The position numbers and the translations under genes are program-made. The notes under the pieces were generated by a model. The model had not been told where the DNA came from. It worked only from the letters and a program-made list of their open reading frames with translations, and searched no databases. Shown here piece by piece: positions 9,152-20,796 of a stretch of 64,000 bases of DNA. Numbering within the stretch: the stretch's first letter is position 1; each line of letters starts with the position of its first letter. This DNA comes from Paraspadella gotoi (taxonomy: Eukaryota; Chaetognatha), in the NCBI GenBank assembly GCA_051294375.1, contig CM119270.1:4472152-4536151 (forward strand). Direction: 5' to 3'.

Positions 9152-9434
9152 CGGAGACCGACCGACCGGCCGACCGACCGACCGACCGACCGAAGCCGAC
9201 CGAACGACCGACCGACCGAACCGACCCGACCGACCGACCGACCGAGCCGAGACCGACCGACCGACCGACCGACGACCGACCGACCGACCGACCGACGACG
9301 ACGACCGCCGACCCGACCGACCGACACGACCGCCGACCGACCGACGACCGACCGACCGACCGACCGACGCGACCGACCGACCGACCGACCGAGCCGAACC
9401 GACGCGACGCGAGCCGACCGACCGACCGACCGAC
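9152..9434 (+). repeat. (CCGA)n tetranucleotide satellite
   Basis: About 280 bases of CCGA/GACC units with occasional 3- or 5-base units that shift the frame. A GTC run at 9,049-9,069 precedes it. It creates open frames of Arg-Pro-Thr-Asp on one strand and Ser-Val-Gly-Arg on the other, which I regard as artefactual. CpG every four bases is notable in an animal genome. Confidence 0.92.
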
Positions 9435-9487
9435 GCTTTAAGGTTTAAGAATCTTGTGTTGTCGTTGTCAAACAGCCATCAATTTTT

Positions 9488-9560
9488 ATGAAGTAGGTTT
9501 CGAACCTGGGACTTTGACCCCGAGAATATTACGTCTTAATTCTCTGCGCCAAGTCGGTCG
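9488..9560 (-). other. tRNA-like element (SINE head or tRNA pseudogene)
   Basis: On the minus strand a perfect Pol III B box, GGTTCGAAACC, lies at 9,496-9,506. An A-box-like segment, TTGGCGCAGAGAATTAAG, lies at 9,535-9,552. The total length of about 73 bases and the A-to-B spacing fit a tRNA. The acceptor stem does not pair and the T stem is only partly paired, so this is not a functional tRNA. A tRNA-derived SINE head is the most likely explanation. Confidence 0.5.
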
Positions 9561-9575
9561 CGGAATGGGGCCGTC

Positions 9576-9600
9576 GTCGTCGTCGTCGTCGTCGTCGTTA
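9576..9600 (+). repeat. Short (GTC)n run
   Basis: Eight GTC units flanked by unique sequence. Another of the many GTC arrays in this window. Confidence 0.85.
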
Positions 9601-9887
9601 TATCTCGGGCCTTTATCGCTCACTTCTCAGCCTTATTTGGAAGAAAAAAAAAAATATAATATTAATAAAAAAAAGGCCTTTATGGTTTTTTTTTTTTTTA
9701 TCTTTTTTTATTTCGTCGGTCAAAACGGAAGTGCATTTGGGTGATCGATGTCGGCGGCGGCGGCGGGAGCGGCGGCGGCGGCGGGAGCGGCGTGGGCGGA
9801 GTTCCTGATCATTTGGCAAAGATTTTTGGTAATAAGAAAGTAAATGCAGCACAAAATATTGAAATTACCCTTTTTTTAACCTCTCTC

Positions 9888-9975
9888 TTCTCTCTCTCGT
9901 ACATCCACTATCTCTCTCTCTCTCGTCTCTCATCATCTCTCTACTCTCGATCTCTCACTCTCTATCGAATTCTCC
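9888..9975 (+). repeat. (CT)n-rich tract
   Basis: Imperfect CTCTCT runs interrupted by CATC and CGTC. Open frames through it are Ser/Leu-rich shadows. Confidence 0.8.
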
Positions 9976-10235
9976 TCACGGTTTGACTCCATTCGTGTCT
10001 CGGACTCAGAATTCACTCTCCACCGCGAAAATTGCGGGCATCGTGAATGGAACCGAAGCCAAGCGATTTCCACGCTTCGCTTCTATAATTCGATTCCATT
10101 CGTCCCGTCAATTTTTTTTGATGGCGACAAATCGATAGCGAATTCCATCGGTTTTGACAATTTTGCCAATTTATTATTCTTTACTCGTAAAACATTACAC
10201 TTTGTGAATTCTATTTTTTTATTTGTATGTCTACC

Positions 10236-10245
10236 NNNNNNNNNN
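10236..10245. other. Assembly gap (10 N)
   Basis: Ten N bases; sequence on the two sides cannot be assumed contiguous. Confidence 0.99.
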
Positions 10246-10554
10246 AATGTACACGTATACCGTTTCAATAATTTTTTTTAAACGTATGACATAAAACACA
10301 TATTTATACTATACACTAATACAGATAGCATTTATAACTAGTACATACACAGTAACTGGTAATCCCACGGGTAACAAGCCCAATGCAATGTTCACCTTTC
10401 AATCCATGTGTGAGGACAAAACATATGATATATTCAAATTGTCTAAGGTTAAAATAAAGTATAAGAATAAGAAAACTAAATGGGGCGCTATCGGAAATTC
10501 TTCCGCTATTCCTAAGTTCCCTTCCATAATCCACACTCGACTGTGGTTACTGCG

Positions 10555-10885
10555 TTCCACGCTAGTGCGTCACCGCCCAAAATGGGACCCACACGACAGT
10601 CACGCCCACATGGGACCAACACGATGCCACGCCCACAACGGAAACAACATAACGCCATACCCACAACAAGATCAACACCACGCCACGCCCACGACGGAAC
10701 AGTGGAGATCCTGATTATTCATCTCATTTTGTTCGCCATTTTTATCTCGACCAACTCCACTGAACCCACACAACACCACGCCCACGACAAGATCAACACG
10801 ACGCCACGCCCACGACGGGAGCCACACGACCCAACGCCCACAACGGGACCCACACGAGAGCCACGCGTCCCACGTCGTCCTCACC
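10555..10885 (+). repeat. CACGCCCAC minisatellite in two blocks
   Basis: Units of roughly 26-30 bases built on CCACGCCCACGACGGGACCCA and CAAGATCAACACGACG occur at about 10,555-10,705 and 10,757-10,880, separated by about 50 bases of unrelated AT-rich DNA. At least eight copies of the CACGCCCAC or ACGCCCACA core are visible. Open frames here change frame at each unit. Confidence 0.75.
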
Positions 10886-10924
10886 CAATGCGCAGGTGTC
10901 GTCCGTTGTTAACGACCTGACGCC

Positions 10925-11390
10925 TCAACTCGTCGCAGGAACGAAGAGCAAATTAGTTTTGTGTCATCGTCTTCGTTTCTCGACTTGACGATCCGCAGCG
11001 CCATCTATGGGTTCATCTTTATCTCATTCTTCGTCTTTTTCTCTTATTAGTTCATCTATGTCTCATCTAAATTACGTTTTAACCATTTTAATTATGCAAT
11101 ATAAACGATAAAACTGAATAGACATAGTACATGATTTTTTATGCTTGTTTGAGACGTCGCTTGTAAAAAACGTACTCTCTATTAATATAATAAATAACCT
11201 TTCTGGTCCCTTGCTTTGAACAGACTATTATTTCATGATTTCATCCTAAAATTCTTAGAGACTCTTTTTTCATATTGGCAAATGTTTACATGATTCGAAT
11301 AATAAAAAAAACGGGAAAACAGATTACAATCACGACAAAGTTGGTGGTCAGACGGTTGTCCTGGGAAATGTAAGGACACAGATAGTGTGC
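10925..11390. other. AT-rich DNA, no gene seen
   Basis: No exon or RNA gene identified. A weak match to the CCTGACTTTGG repeat family is noted around 11,190-11,270. Confidence 0.45.
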
Positions 11391-11680
11391 CAAGGCGAGG
11401 TTAATTATTCTACAATATTAAATAGTTACAATTATAGTTCTGCGTATATATTTCGTCTTTAACTTTTTAATTTTACTTTTCTATATATATTATATTATAT
11501 TATATATTATATTCCAATCCGATTTTATCCACTTCTCTTTTCTTTATCTATTCTTCTCAAAATCAACAAAATCTTTTTCGGCTCAAAAAATTCAAATAAA
11601 ATTTCCTTTTCTTTTTTTTCTCCTTCGTCTTATTTTTCTCATCGCTCGTCTCTCCTTGACGAATTCCGCGAGGCCACCAT

Positions 11681-11705
11681 NNNNNNNNNNNNNNNNNNNN
11701 NNNNN
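11681..11705. other. Assembly gap (25 N)
   Basis: Twenty-five N bases between two copies of a local direct duplication. Confidence 0.99.
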
Positions 11706-12144
11706 AAACAGAGTAGAGATTGTGGCCAAGGCGAGGGTAATTATTCTATCAATATATAATAGTTAACAATTATAGTTCTGGCGGCTGCTATATCTTTTGC
11801 GTCTTTGAACTTTTAATTTTACTTCTATATATAATTATATGTGGTGGTATATTCAACCGCCTCAAGCGTCGTCATCCTTCAGCAAATCATTGGCTCAGAG
11901 GGGGAACACACCATCCGCAGTAAGCGTAGTGTTCCATCCACAGTCCCTAAACGACTTCCGCTTGGCGTTGGGCAAAGCGAGACCGTCTTCAGGGCACTCA
12001 CCGGCCCGTGACTGGAGGCGTCACTGAGGGTCAGGAAAGCCCCACAAGCCCAACAGTTGAGAATGCCCCCATCCCAATGGGCATCAAGGCAACCCGGCTT
12101 TGCCTGTAAGTGGTGAGCCTACTATCGAACACGCACCTTCTCGA

Positions 12145-12250
12145 GGTACGCTACGGACAAACGCCTATGCCCTGCGACTCGGGTACGGCTTACGACAAAC
12201 GCCTATGCCCCTGGGTTACGCTTACGACCTCAACGCCTATGGCCCCCACA
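12145..12250 (+). repeat. ~35-bp tandem repeat (ACGCCTATGCCC)
   Basis: Three imperfect copies of a unit of about 35 bases containing GGTACGCTACGGACAAACGC then CTATGCCC are visible. Open frames through it are repeat-driven. Confidence 0.65.
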
Positions 12251-13099
12251 ACTTCTGCGCTTCATCTCTCTTCTCTCTCTCCCCTATGTAACAGTCTGTC
12301 AGACACCTCTCAGGGCTTGAGGAACGCTGCAGTGATGTCTGTGGCCCGGGGATCGGCTGTGTGTATATTCACACGGCCTCACGTCCATCATCCTCAGCAA
12401 ATCCATTGGCTCAGAGGGGGAACACCATCCGCAAGCGTGAGTGTTCCATCCACCTGCCTAACGACTTCCCTCTGCGTTGGCAAAGCGCAGACCGTCCTAG
12501 GGTAACCGCGCCAGTGACTGGAGGCGTCACTGAGGGTCGAAAGCCGCCCAAAGCCAACATGAGATGCCCCATCACCATGGGCATCAAGGCAACCGCGGCT
12601 GTTGCCATATATTATATTATATATATAATTCCAATCCGATTTATCCACTTCTCTTTTCTTCTATCTATCTCTTCTCAAAATAAAACAAAATCTTTTTCGG
12701 CTCAAAAAAATTCAAATCAATTTCCTTTTCTTTTTTTTCTCCTTCGTCTTATTTTTCTCATCGCTCGTCTCTCCTTGACGAAAATCGCGAGAGCCACCAT
12801 TATTTCTGGCTTCTCAATGCGCATACTGAGAGAGAGGAGAGAGAGACGCAGAGAGAGAGAGAGAGGAGAGTAGAGAGAGAGACGGACGGAGAGAGAAAAG
12901 AAATGGGGGGAGCTAAAAGAGAGAGGAGAAGAGAAAGCGGAAATCCCCGGGTAAAAGCAACGTAGTGTCTGGCGACAGCCGGCGGCGACAGCCGAACGGC
13001 GACAGCCGGGACACGCGCGGCGGCGAGGGGAATCAGACGCGGATCAACCCAACAGCCGGAATCAGCAGAAGCTCCTTGCAGGCGTCGCGGCGAACGGCC

Positions 13100-13772
13100 C
13101 TGCGGCCACGGCTGCGCTCCTTTTAGCGAAAAAAGCAATGGCACGGAAGGACGGCAACGCGCGAGATTGTAACACGTGGGCCACGATACGCAATGGCGCC
13201 CGTATGGCGCCTCGCTCTCTGGTCGCTCTCTCTTCTCTCTCTCTCTTCTTCGCTCTCTCGTCTCTCTCTCTCCTGTCTCTTCTGCGTCTACTCTCTCTCT
13301 CTGTCTCTCTCTCTCTCTTCCGGTTTCGCTAGGAAGCAGGTCATTTCATATAATTCGCATAAAAAACAGACAAGTTTAATTGACTCAGAACACAAATAAT
13401 TTTAGAAATAGTTTGAATAATGAAACGATATGCGTATATGCGTTTAGAAATTATTATCGCCATTGTTAATTTATAAGTATGTAGAGTTCGACTATTGTAT
13501 TAATCATCCAGGAAAATCAAAATGATCAACCATAGTAAATTTCTTTCGTATTTGCCTTAGTTACCAGTGATCAACAACACAAATATACAATTGTTTTTTT
13601 AATTTCCAAACAACAACAACCACAACAACAACCAAAACAACCACAACCACAACAACTACAACAACAACCACAACAACAACTCTCTCCCAGATGAAACTCG
13701 GGGGAAATCGAGGGCAGGGGTTTCGTGAACGCAGTTAAGGCACCGCGGCGAAAGGCCAGCACGACGACGATA

Positions 13773-13803
<31 letters not shown>

Positions 13804-14030
13804 AGATGATGACGACGACGACGACGATAAGGATGATGTCGAAGACCACGACCATAACGATTAAGATGAACATTAAAATATTGGCAAAGAAATAATTATA
13901 AATTACGCGTATACGATTAAGAATTTTATACAAGTTTTAATGACGATGCGATTTGTATTTATAAGTAGAATCCTACGCCCACGATGTGGAAAGGAATTAA
14001 TTGGAGAACTGGGACGAAATAGAGGCAGCA

Positions 14031-14071
<41 letters not shown>

Positions 14072-14427
14072 AACAAGTTAATGTATACAAGGTCGTCAAC
14101 ACCCGCGCGGATGATGACATTCGGGGCGACTTCCTTTACGACGATGCTGACGGAGACGTCGCTGCTTTTACTGTCGTCAACGGACTTTTGATTAAAACTG
14201 AAAAAAAAGTATTTTCTTTTGATCGCGCCCGTTGGGTTGTTGCATGGCCTCATTTCCGTGACCCAACGACGGAAGCCCAATCTTGGTTTAAGCCCAAACT
14301 TAGGCCCAAGTTACCTCGCGTCCTTGACATCCGGGGTCACAAGAAGTCGATAACCAGGCGCCGACGGCCGGCTCGCAAAAGTCCGTTTGAAAATCGAGAG
14401 ACCGAGAGAGAGAGAGAGAGAGAGAGA

Positions 14428-14472
<45 letters not shown>

Positions 14473-14594
14473 AGAGAGCAAGGAGTTGTAGTGGTAAGAA
14501 AGGGAGGCAATGGTTGGTTTGAGTACGCCGTCGCGATGCGACGCGGCGTGTTTGTGACGAAGGATTCGACGATTAATCTTTCGGCGGTTGTGTG

Positions 14595-14669
<75 letters not shown>

Positions 14670-16029
14670 AGGCATTGCAGCGGGCGAAACGGGGTAGTAT
14701 AAGTAAAAAATAGGGCTATTTTTGTCGAGAAACCTAATTTTAATGTCTGTCTATCAAGTCACATGCCAATGTTAAAAACGTACAAGTATTGTATTTGAAT
14801 TGTAGTGACAGTTCAAAAACCTTAGCAGGAGTCATTGACATGAATATATCAATTATTAATTCAAGTGTATCTCATTAAATACTCATTAATTACTCACTTA
14901 ATCAGCGCAAGTGAGCATTGACACCCTTTCACCAACTGCTACTTTGTTTCAATTTCGACCCCGCCGCATCCGCGCTCTCTTGGCAAAATATAGCGTAAGT
15001 GAAGATTCTCTAACGCCTAGTAACGATCGTAAACAAAATGACAATGTAGTGCCTGTCGTTGTCCGATCATGACGACGAGGTGGACGAATTGGTCGGCCAC
15101 TCCCCCAATTCCGGTTGGCCCCGAACCCCAGTATAAGTCCAGCTTTCCCCTCCGCATTCCTCATAGAGTGCCCGTGTGTTCGACGTTGCTGCTGCGGTCG
15201 GACAGCGTCGTTCGTTCTGCTGATGAACGTACGCCACGTGACGCTCCTCTCCTAGAAGTTCAAAATATTAATCTTTTCATTCTAGTCAAGCGCACTTAAA
15301 ACAGAAATAGTCGCTCAATACTATAAAAATAAGTATGAGCAAACAACAAATAAATTTAAGTAATCACTAATCTCGAATTTTGTTTTCATTTGATATAATT
15401 TTCTTCTCCAATATTTATAATTTATATTGGAAGAAAACTGAGATAAGGCGATTTTTTTGACGTAGTTTGTGTTTGGTCTTGACTCGATCTACTAGAATCT
15501 TAAGAAATTTAATGATAGAATCTAGAATCCTACACAACGAACAACGACAAACGACAAACCGAAATCGCTTATCTCATTTTCTTCCCCATTTTTTTTTCGT
15601 TTAACGCGGATGACTGAGATTTTCGAAACTCGTCTTGCATCGAGGTGCGACACGAGACCTTTCATTGTTGCCGCCATAATATGGACACATGTGAAAACGT
15701 CCGGTCAATCTTCGGGGGCCACAAACTCCTTTGTAAAATATGTGACTCTTGTTAAACATTTTTCGATTTAAAGTCTTTTTTAACTTCAGAGAATTTATAA
15801 TCGTTGCTCTCCTTAACATCAGGAAACGAATTCCTTTATCATTGATTCTTCATCATTATCATGAGAATTATCATCATATATTCATCATGCATTCATCTAT
15901 CATCATATCATTCATTTCATCATATCATATCATTCCGTATGCAACGTGGGCGAGGCTCTGACGGCTAAAAAGGACATTATAGGGATTTTAAGATTGACTC
16001 TCTCTCTGCTCTCTCTTTCTCCTCTCTCA

Positions 16030-16075
<46 letters not shown>

Positions 16076-16150
16076 CTCTCTCCTCCTTCTCTCTCTTCTC
16101 TCTCTCTCTCTCTCTCTCTCCTCTTCTCTCTCTCTCTCTTCCTTCTCATC
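13100..16150 (+). repeat. Large duplicated unit, copy A (direct)
   Basis: About 3.05 kb homologous to copy B (16,187-19,860) in the same orientation and copy C (about 25,500-29,437) in inverse orientation. Shared landmarks in order are a GCAATGGCAC segment, a (CT)n tract, ATAATTCGCATAAAAAACAG, an AAC-rich block, a GACGAC array, TTGATCGCGCC...GCATGGCCTCATTTCC, a (GA)n tract, GGGCTATTTTTGTCGAGAAACC, CCAATTCCGGTTGGCCCCGA, and GCGAGGCTCTGACGGCT. No copy has an open frame that survives in the others. Confidence 0.8.
13600..13830 (+). repeat. (AAC)n and (GAC)n arrays in copy A
   Basis: CAACAACAACCA units at about 13,605-13,680 and GACGACGAC units at about 13,760-13,840, with a further (GAC)n array at 14,031-14,070. 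Confidence 0.85.
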
Positions 16151-16175
16151 NNNNNNNNNNNNNNNNNNNNNNNNN
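16151..16175. other. Assembly gap (25 N) between duplicate copies A and B
   Basis: Twenty-five N bases lying exactly at the junction of the two direct copies of the ~3-kb unit. Confidence 0.99.
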
Positions 16176-16186
16176 CGGCCCCAGTG

Positions 16187-16329
16187 CGGCCCGCTGCTTC
16201 CTTTATGCGAAAAGAAAGCAATGGCACCGTAAGGAGCGCAAGCGCAGAGTGTCAACACGTGTCCACGGATCTGCAGCGCGCCGTGATGGCGCTCGCTCTC
16301 TGCGCCTCTCTCTTCTCTCTCGCTCTCTG

Positions 16330-16364
<35 letters not shown>

Positions 16365-17824
16365 TCTCTGGCTTCTCTCTCCTCTCATCTCTCTACTTCC
16401 GTTTCGAGCGTAGGAAGGCAGGTCATTTCATATAATTTCGCATAAAAAACAGGACTAAGTTTAATTGACTCAAACACAATATAATTTTAGAAATAGTTTA
16501 ATTCGAAATATGAATACGATATGCGTATAAAAGAACGTTTAATGAAATTTGACGGAATTTACGTGGTTTAATTATTAAATAAGTATGTTAGAGTTCGACA
16601 CTTGGTATTAATCATCCAGGGAAAAGTCAAAATGATCAACCATAAGGTAAATTTCTTTCGATATTTCGCCTAGTTACCAGTGATCAAACAACACAAGATA
16701 TACAATTTGTTTTAATGTTTCAAGCCAGAAACCACAACAACCACGAGACAAACAAAACAACCAGCGCAACCACAAACACCTTAGCAGACAACAAACTTCA
16801 AGCGAAAACAACAAGGCACGTCTGCTCCGCACAGCATAAACATCGGGGGAAATCGAGGGCGATGGGGTTCTTCCGTGAACTGGCTAGGTATAAGGGTGCA
16901 CAGCGGGCGCGAAATGGAGCCCAGCCCTAGAGGGTATGGGAGCGACAGGTGAACGACCCGACGACAGCGCAACGCTGACGGGAGGCGGGACGATCGAAAG
17001 AGTGGATGTGAGCACGACTGGACGAACCGACGATTAGAGGGGATGATGGGTTCGAAGGAACCAACCGATCCGATGAGACGGTAAGAGGTCGAATAATAGA
17101 TATCGGCGCAAAGAGTAAAGTAAATTAAGAAGTTACGGCGTCAGTACATTAAAAAGAATTTATAACATGGTTTGGTAAGACGATTGCGATTGCTGGTAAT
17201 TTATGAGTAAGAGAGGGTATAGATCGAACTACGCCCACGATTGGGAATAGACGGGAATTAATTGAGGAGAGAACTGAGCGGTCAATCGCGAACTAATAGG
17301 AGGAAGGCCCGAGCAGACGGCACGAATCCGAATGTCCGAAGCGCTGTGACGAAAGATCGAACGACCGACGACTGGGACGACGATGACGTGCAGCGACGAC
17401 GACGACTGAAACGCGACGACAGACGATCGGTAAATGACAGTTTAATTGTAAGGTGAACAAAGGTCGTCACACACCGCGCGGATTGGACACTTGCGGGCAG
17501 TAGATTCCATTTAAGCGCACGATTGCTGACGGAGACGGTCGCTTGCCTTTTACTGTCGTACAAGCGACTTTTGATAAAACTGAAAAAAAAAGTATTCTTC
17601 TTTTGATCGCGCCACGTGGGGGTTGTTGCATGGCCTCATTTCCCGTGACCGACAACGACGGAAGGCCCAATCCTTGGTTTAAGCCCACAACTTAGGCCAA
17701 GTTACCTCGCGTCCTTGACATCCGGGGTCACAAGAGTCGATAACAGCTGGCCGAGCGCCGGTCCAAAAGTCGTGGAGAGAGTAGGAGAGAGAGAGAGAGA
17801 GCGAGAGAGAAGAGAGAAGAGAGA

Positions 17825-17856
<32 letters not shown>

Positions 17857-18004
17857 AGCAGGAGAGAGAGAAAGGAGTTGTAGTGGTAAGAAAGCGGAGG
17901 CATGGTTGGTTTGAGTACGCGTCGCGATGCGACGCGGCGGTGTTGTGACGAAGAATTCGACGATTAATCTTTCGGCGGTTGTGGGGCAGGAGAGGACGAG
18001 AGAG

Positions 18005-18066
<62 letters not shown>

Positions 18067-19664
18067 CAGGCCATTGCACGGGCGAAACGGGGAGTATAAG
18101 TAAAAAATAGGGCTATTTTTTCGAGAAACCTAATTTTAATGTCTGTCTATCAAGATCACAATTGCCAATGTTAAAACGTACAAGTATTGTATTTGATTGT
18201 AGTGACAGTTCAAAAACTTAGCAGAGGTCATTGACATGAATATATCAATTATTAATTCAAGTGTATCTCATTAAATACTCAATTAATTACTCCACTAATC
18301 AGGCAAGTGAGCATTGACACCCTTTACAAACTCTACTTTTGTTTCAATTTCACCCGGCCGCATCCGCGCTCTCTCATGGCAAAATATATAGCGTAATGAA
18401 GATTCTCAACGCCTAGTAACGGATCGTAAACAAAATGACAATGTAGTGCCGTGTCGTTGTCCGATCATGACGACGAGGTGGACGAATTCGTCGGCCCACT
18501 CCCCCAATTTCGCGTTGGCCCCCGAACCCCAGTATAAGTCCAGCTTCCCCTCCGCATCTCCTCATGAAGTGCCCGTTATTCCGACGTCTGCTGCGTCGGA
18601 CAGCGTCGTCTCGTTCTGCTGATGAACATACCGCCACGTGCGCTCCTCCCTAGATATTCAAAAATATTATCTTTTCATCTAGTAAGCGCACCGAGCTTAA
18701 AACAGAAATAAGCTCGTTCAATACTATTAAAATAAGTATGAGCAAACAATACAAATAATGTTAAGTATAAGTAATCACTAATCTCGAATTTTGTTTTCAT
18801 TTGATATAATTTTCTCCCAATATTTATAATTTATATTGGAAGAAACTGAGATAAGCGATTTTTTTTACGTAGTTTGTGTTGTCGACGATTCTAAATTTAG
18901 ATCTAAATCTAGAATCTACACAACGACAACGACGACGATTCTAAATTCAGATCTAAATCTAGAATCGTCGACAATGACTACGACGACGATTCTAGATTTA
19001 GATCTAAATCTAGAATCTACACAATGACAACGACGACGATTCTAGATTTAGATCTAAATCTAGAATCTACACAATGACAACGACGACGATTCTAAATTTT
19101 GATCTAAATCTAGAATCTACACAACGACAACGACAACGACAACGAAATCGCTTATCTCATTTTCTCCCACTTTTTTTTTTCGTTTTAACGCGGACGACTG
19201 AGATTTTCGAAACTCGTCTTAGCATCGAGGTGCGACGCGAGACCTTTCATTGTTGCGCCATAATATGGACCATGTGAAAACGTCGGTCAATTCGGGGGCC
19301 AAACTCCTTTGTAAAATATGTGACTCTTGGTTAAACATTTTTCGTTTAAAGTCTTTTTTTAACTTCGAGAATTTATAATCGTTGCTCTCCTTAACATCAG
19401 GAAACGATCATCATCATTATCATTGATTCATTATCATCTTCATTATCATGATGATTATCATCATCATAATTCTCATCATAATTATCATCATCATCGTCAT
19501 CATCATCATTATCGTCATCATTATCATTAACATTATCATCAGCATCACCATCATCATTCGTATGCAAACGTGGGCGAGGCTCTGACGGCTTAAAAAGGAC
19601 ATTATAGGGATTTAAGATTGACTCTCTCTCTCTCTCTCTCTCGCTCTCTCCTCTCTCTCTCTCC

Positions 19665-19705
<41 letters not shown>

Positions 19706-19860
19706 AATCTCTCTCTCTTCGTCTCTCGTCCTCTCTCCTCCTCCTCCCCTCTCTCTTCTTCTCTCTCTCTCTCTCTCTTTATCATCCTCTCTCCTCTCTC
19801 TCCTCTCCTCCTCCCTCTTTCACATATTCTAAAAAGCGGTTCGTGTCGGATTAATTTTAT
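16187..19860 (+). repeat. Large duplicated unit, copy B (direct)
   Basis: About 3.7 kb homologous to copy A and to inverted copy C. It follows copy A head to tail. Differences from A are mostly single-base indels plus expansion of simple repeats. It also carries an amplified 50-bp satellite at 18,889-19,130 that is only vestigial in copy A (around 15,480-15,560). No coding region is preserved between copies. Confidence 0.8.
18889..19130 (+). repeat. 50-bp satellite with perfect palindromic cores, five copies
   Basis: Units begin at about 18,889, 18,939, 18,990, 19,040 and 19,090. Each has the half-site TTCTAGATTTAGA or a close variant followed by its reverse complement, giving a palindrome of up to 26 bp; it is perfect in units 3 and 4. 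The linker is ATCTACACAACGACAACGACGACG. The corresponding part of inverted copy C (26,330-26,540) holds diverged versions. Confidence 0.85.
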
Positions 19861-19979
19861 GCGTTCGAGGTTACGTCGTTAAACGGAACTTACTCGTTAA
19901 TTAATTATTAAAAAAAGTAGGTATAATCAAAAGTTCGATTTTGATTAATATACAAATCGGAGAGAAGTAAAAGGAGAGG

Positions 19980-20796
19980 NNNNNNNNNNNNNNNNNNNNN
20001 NNNNNNNNNNNNNNNNNNNNNNNNNNNNNNNNNNNNNNNNNNNNNNNNNNNNNNNNNNNNNNNNNNNNNNNNNNNNNNNNNNNNNNNNNNNNNNNNNNNN
20101 NNNNNNNNNNNNNNNNNNNNNNNNNNNNNNNNNNNNNNNNNNNNNNNNNNNNNNNNNNNNNNNNNNNNNNNNNNNNNNNNNNNNNNNNNNNNNNNNNNNN
20201 NNNNNNNNNNNNNNNNNNNNNNNNNNNNNNNNNNNNNNNNNNNNNNNNNNNNNNNNNNNNNNNNNNNNNNNNNNNNNNNNNNNNNNNNNNNNNNNNNNNN
20301 NNNNNNNNNNNNNNNNNNNNNNNNNNNNNNNNNNNNNNNNNNNNNNNNNNNNNNNNNNNNNNNNNNNNNNNNNNNNNNNNNNNNNNNNNNNNNNNNNNNN
20401 NNNNNNNNNNNNNNNNNNNNNNNNNNNNNNNNNNNNNNNNNNNNNNNNNNNNNNNNNNNNNNNNNNNNNNNNNNNNNNNNNNNNNNNNNNNNNNNNNNNN
20501 NNNNNNNNNNNNNNNNNNNNNNNNNNNNNNNNNNNNNNNNNNNNNNNNNNNNNNNNNNNNNNNNNNNNNNNNNNNNNNNNNNNNNNNNNNNNNNNNNNNN
20601 NNNNNNNNNNNNNNNNNNNNNNNNNNNNNNNNNNNNNNNNNNNNNNNNNNNNNNNNNNNNNNNNNNNNNNNNNNNNNNNNNNNNNNNNNNNNNNNNNNNN
20701 NNNNNNNNNNNNNNNNNNNNNNNNNNNNNNNNNNNNNNNNNNNNNNNNNNNNNNNNNNNNNNNNNNNNNNNNNNNNNNNNNNNNNNNNNNNNNNNN
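19980..20796. other. Assembly gap (817 N)
   Basis: Unsequenced stretch. Open frames spanning it have no meaning. Confidence 0.99.

Larger units (their letters stand above)
11391..12810 (+). repeat. Locally duplicated block (direct repeats of ~330 and ~260 bp)
   Basis: Three parts recur in direct orientation: 11,391-11,460 with 11,723-11,800 (CCAAGGCGAGG then TTAATTATTCTA); 11,510-11,675 with 12,628-12,800 (CCAATCCGAT...ATCTTTTTCGGCTCAAAAAA...CTCCTTCGTCTTATTTTTCTCATCGCTCG); and 11,860-12,100 with 12,385-12,602 (TTGGCTCAGAGGGGGAACAC...GACTGGAGGCGTCACTGAGGGTC...GGGCATCAAGGCAACC). Copies differ by many 1-2 base indels. The GC-rich 240-bp part is not low complexity, but I do not recognise it. Confidence 0.7.

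Noticed and set aside
9025-9491. Arg-Pro-Thr-Asp repeat protein
   Set aside because: Explained by the CCGA satellite; the frame shifts within the array and both strands are open.
18889-19130. CRISPR-like direct repeats
   Set aside because: The units are contiguous 50-bp monomers with near-identical linkers, not repeats with unique spacers, and the genome is eukaryotic.
13200-19860. Many 60-170 codon open frames rich in Ser/Leu or Arg/Glu
   Set aside because: They lie over (CT)n/(GA)n tracts, exist on both strands at once, and are not preserved between duplicate copies A, B and C.
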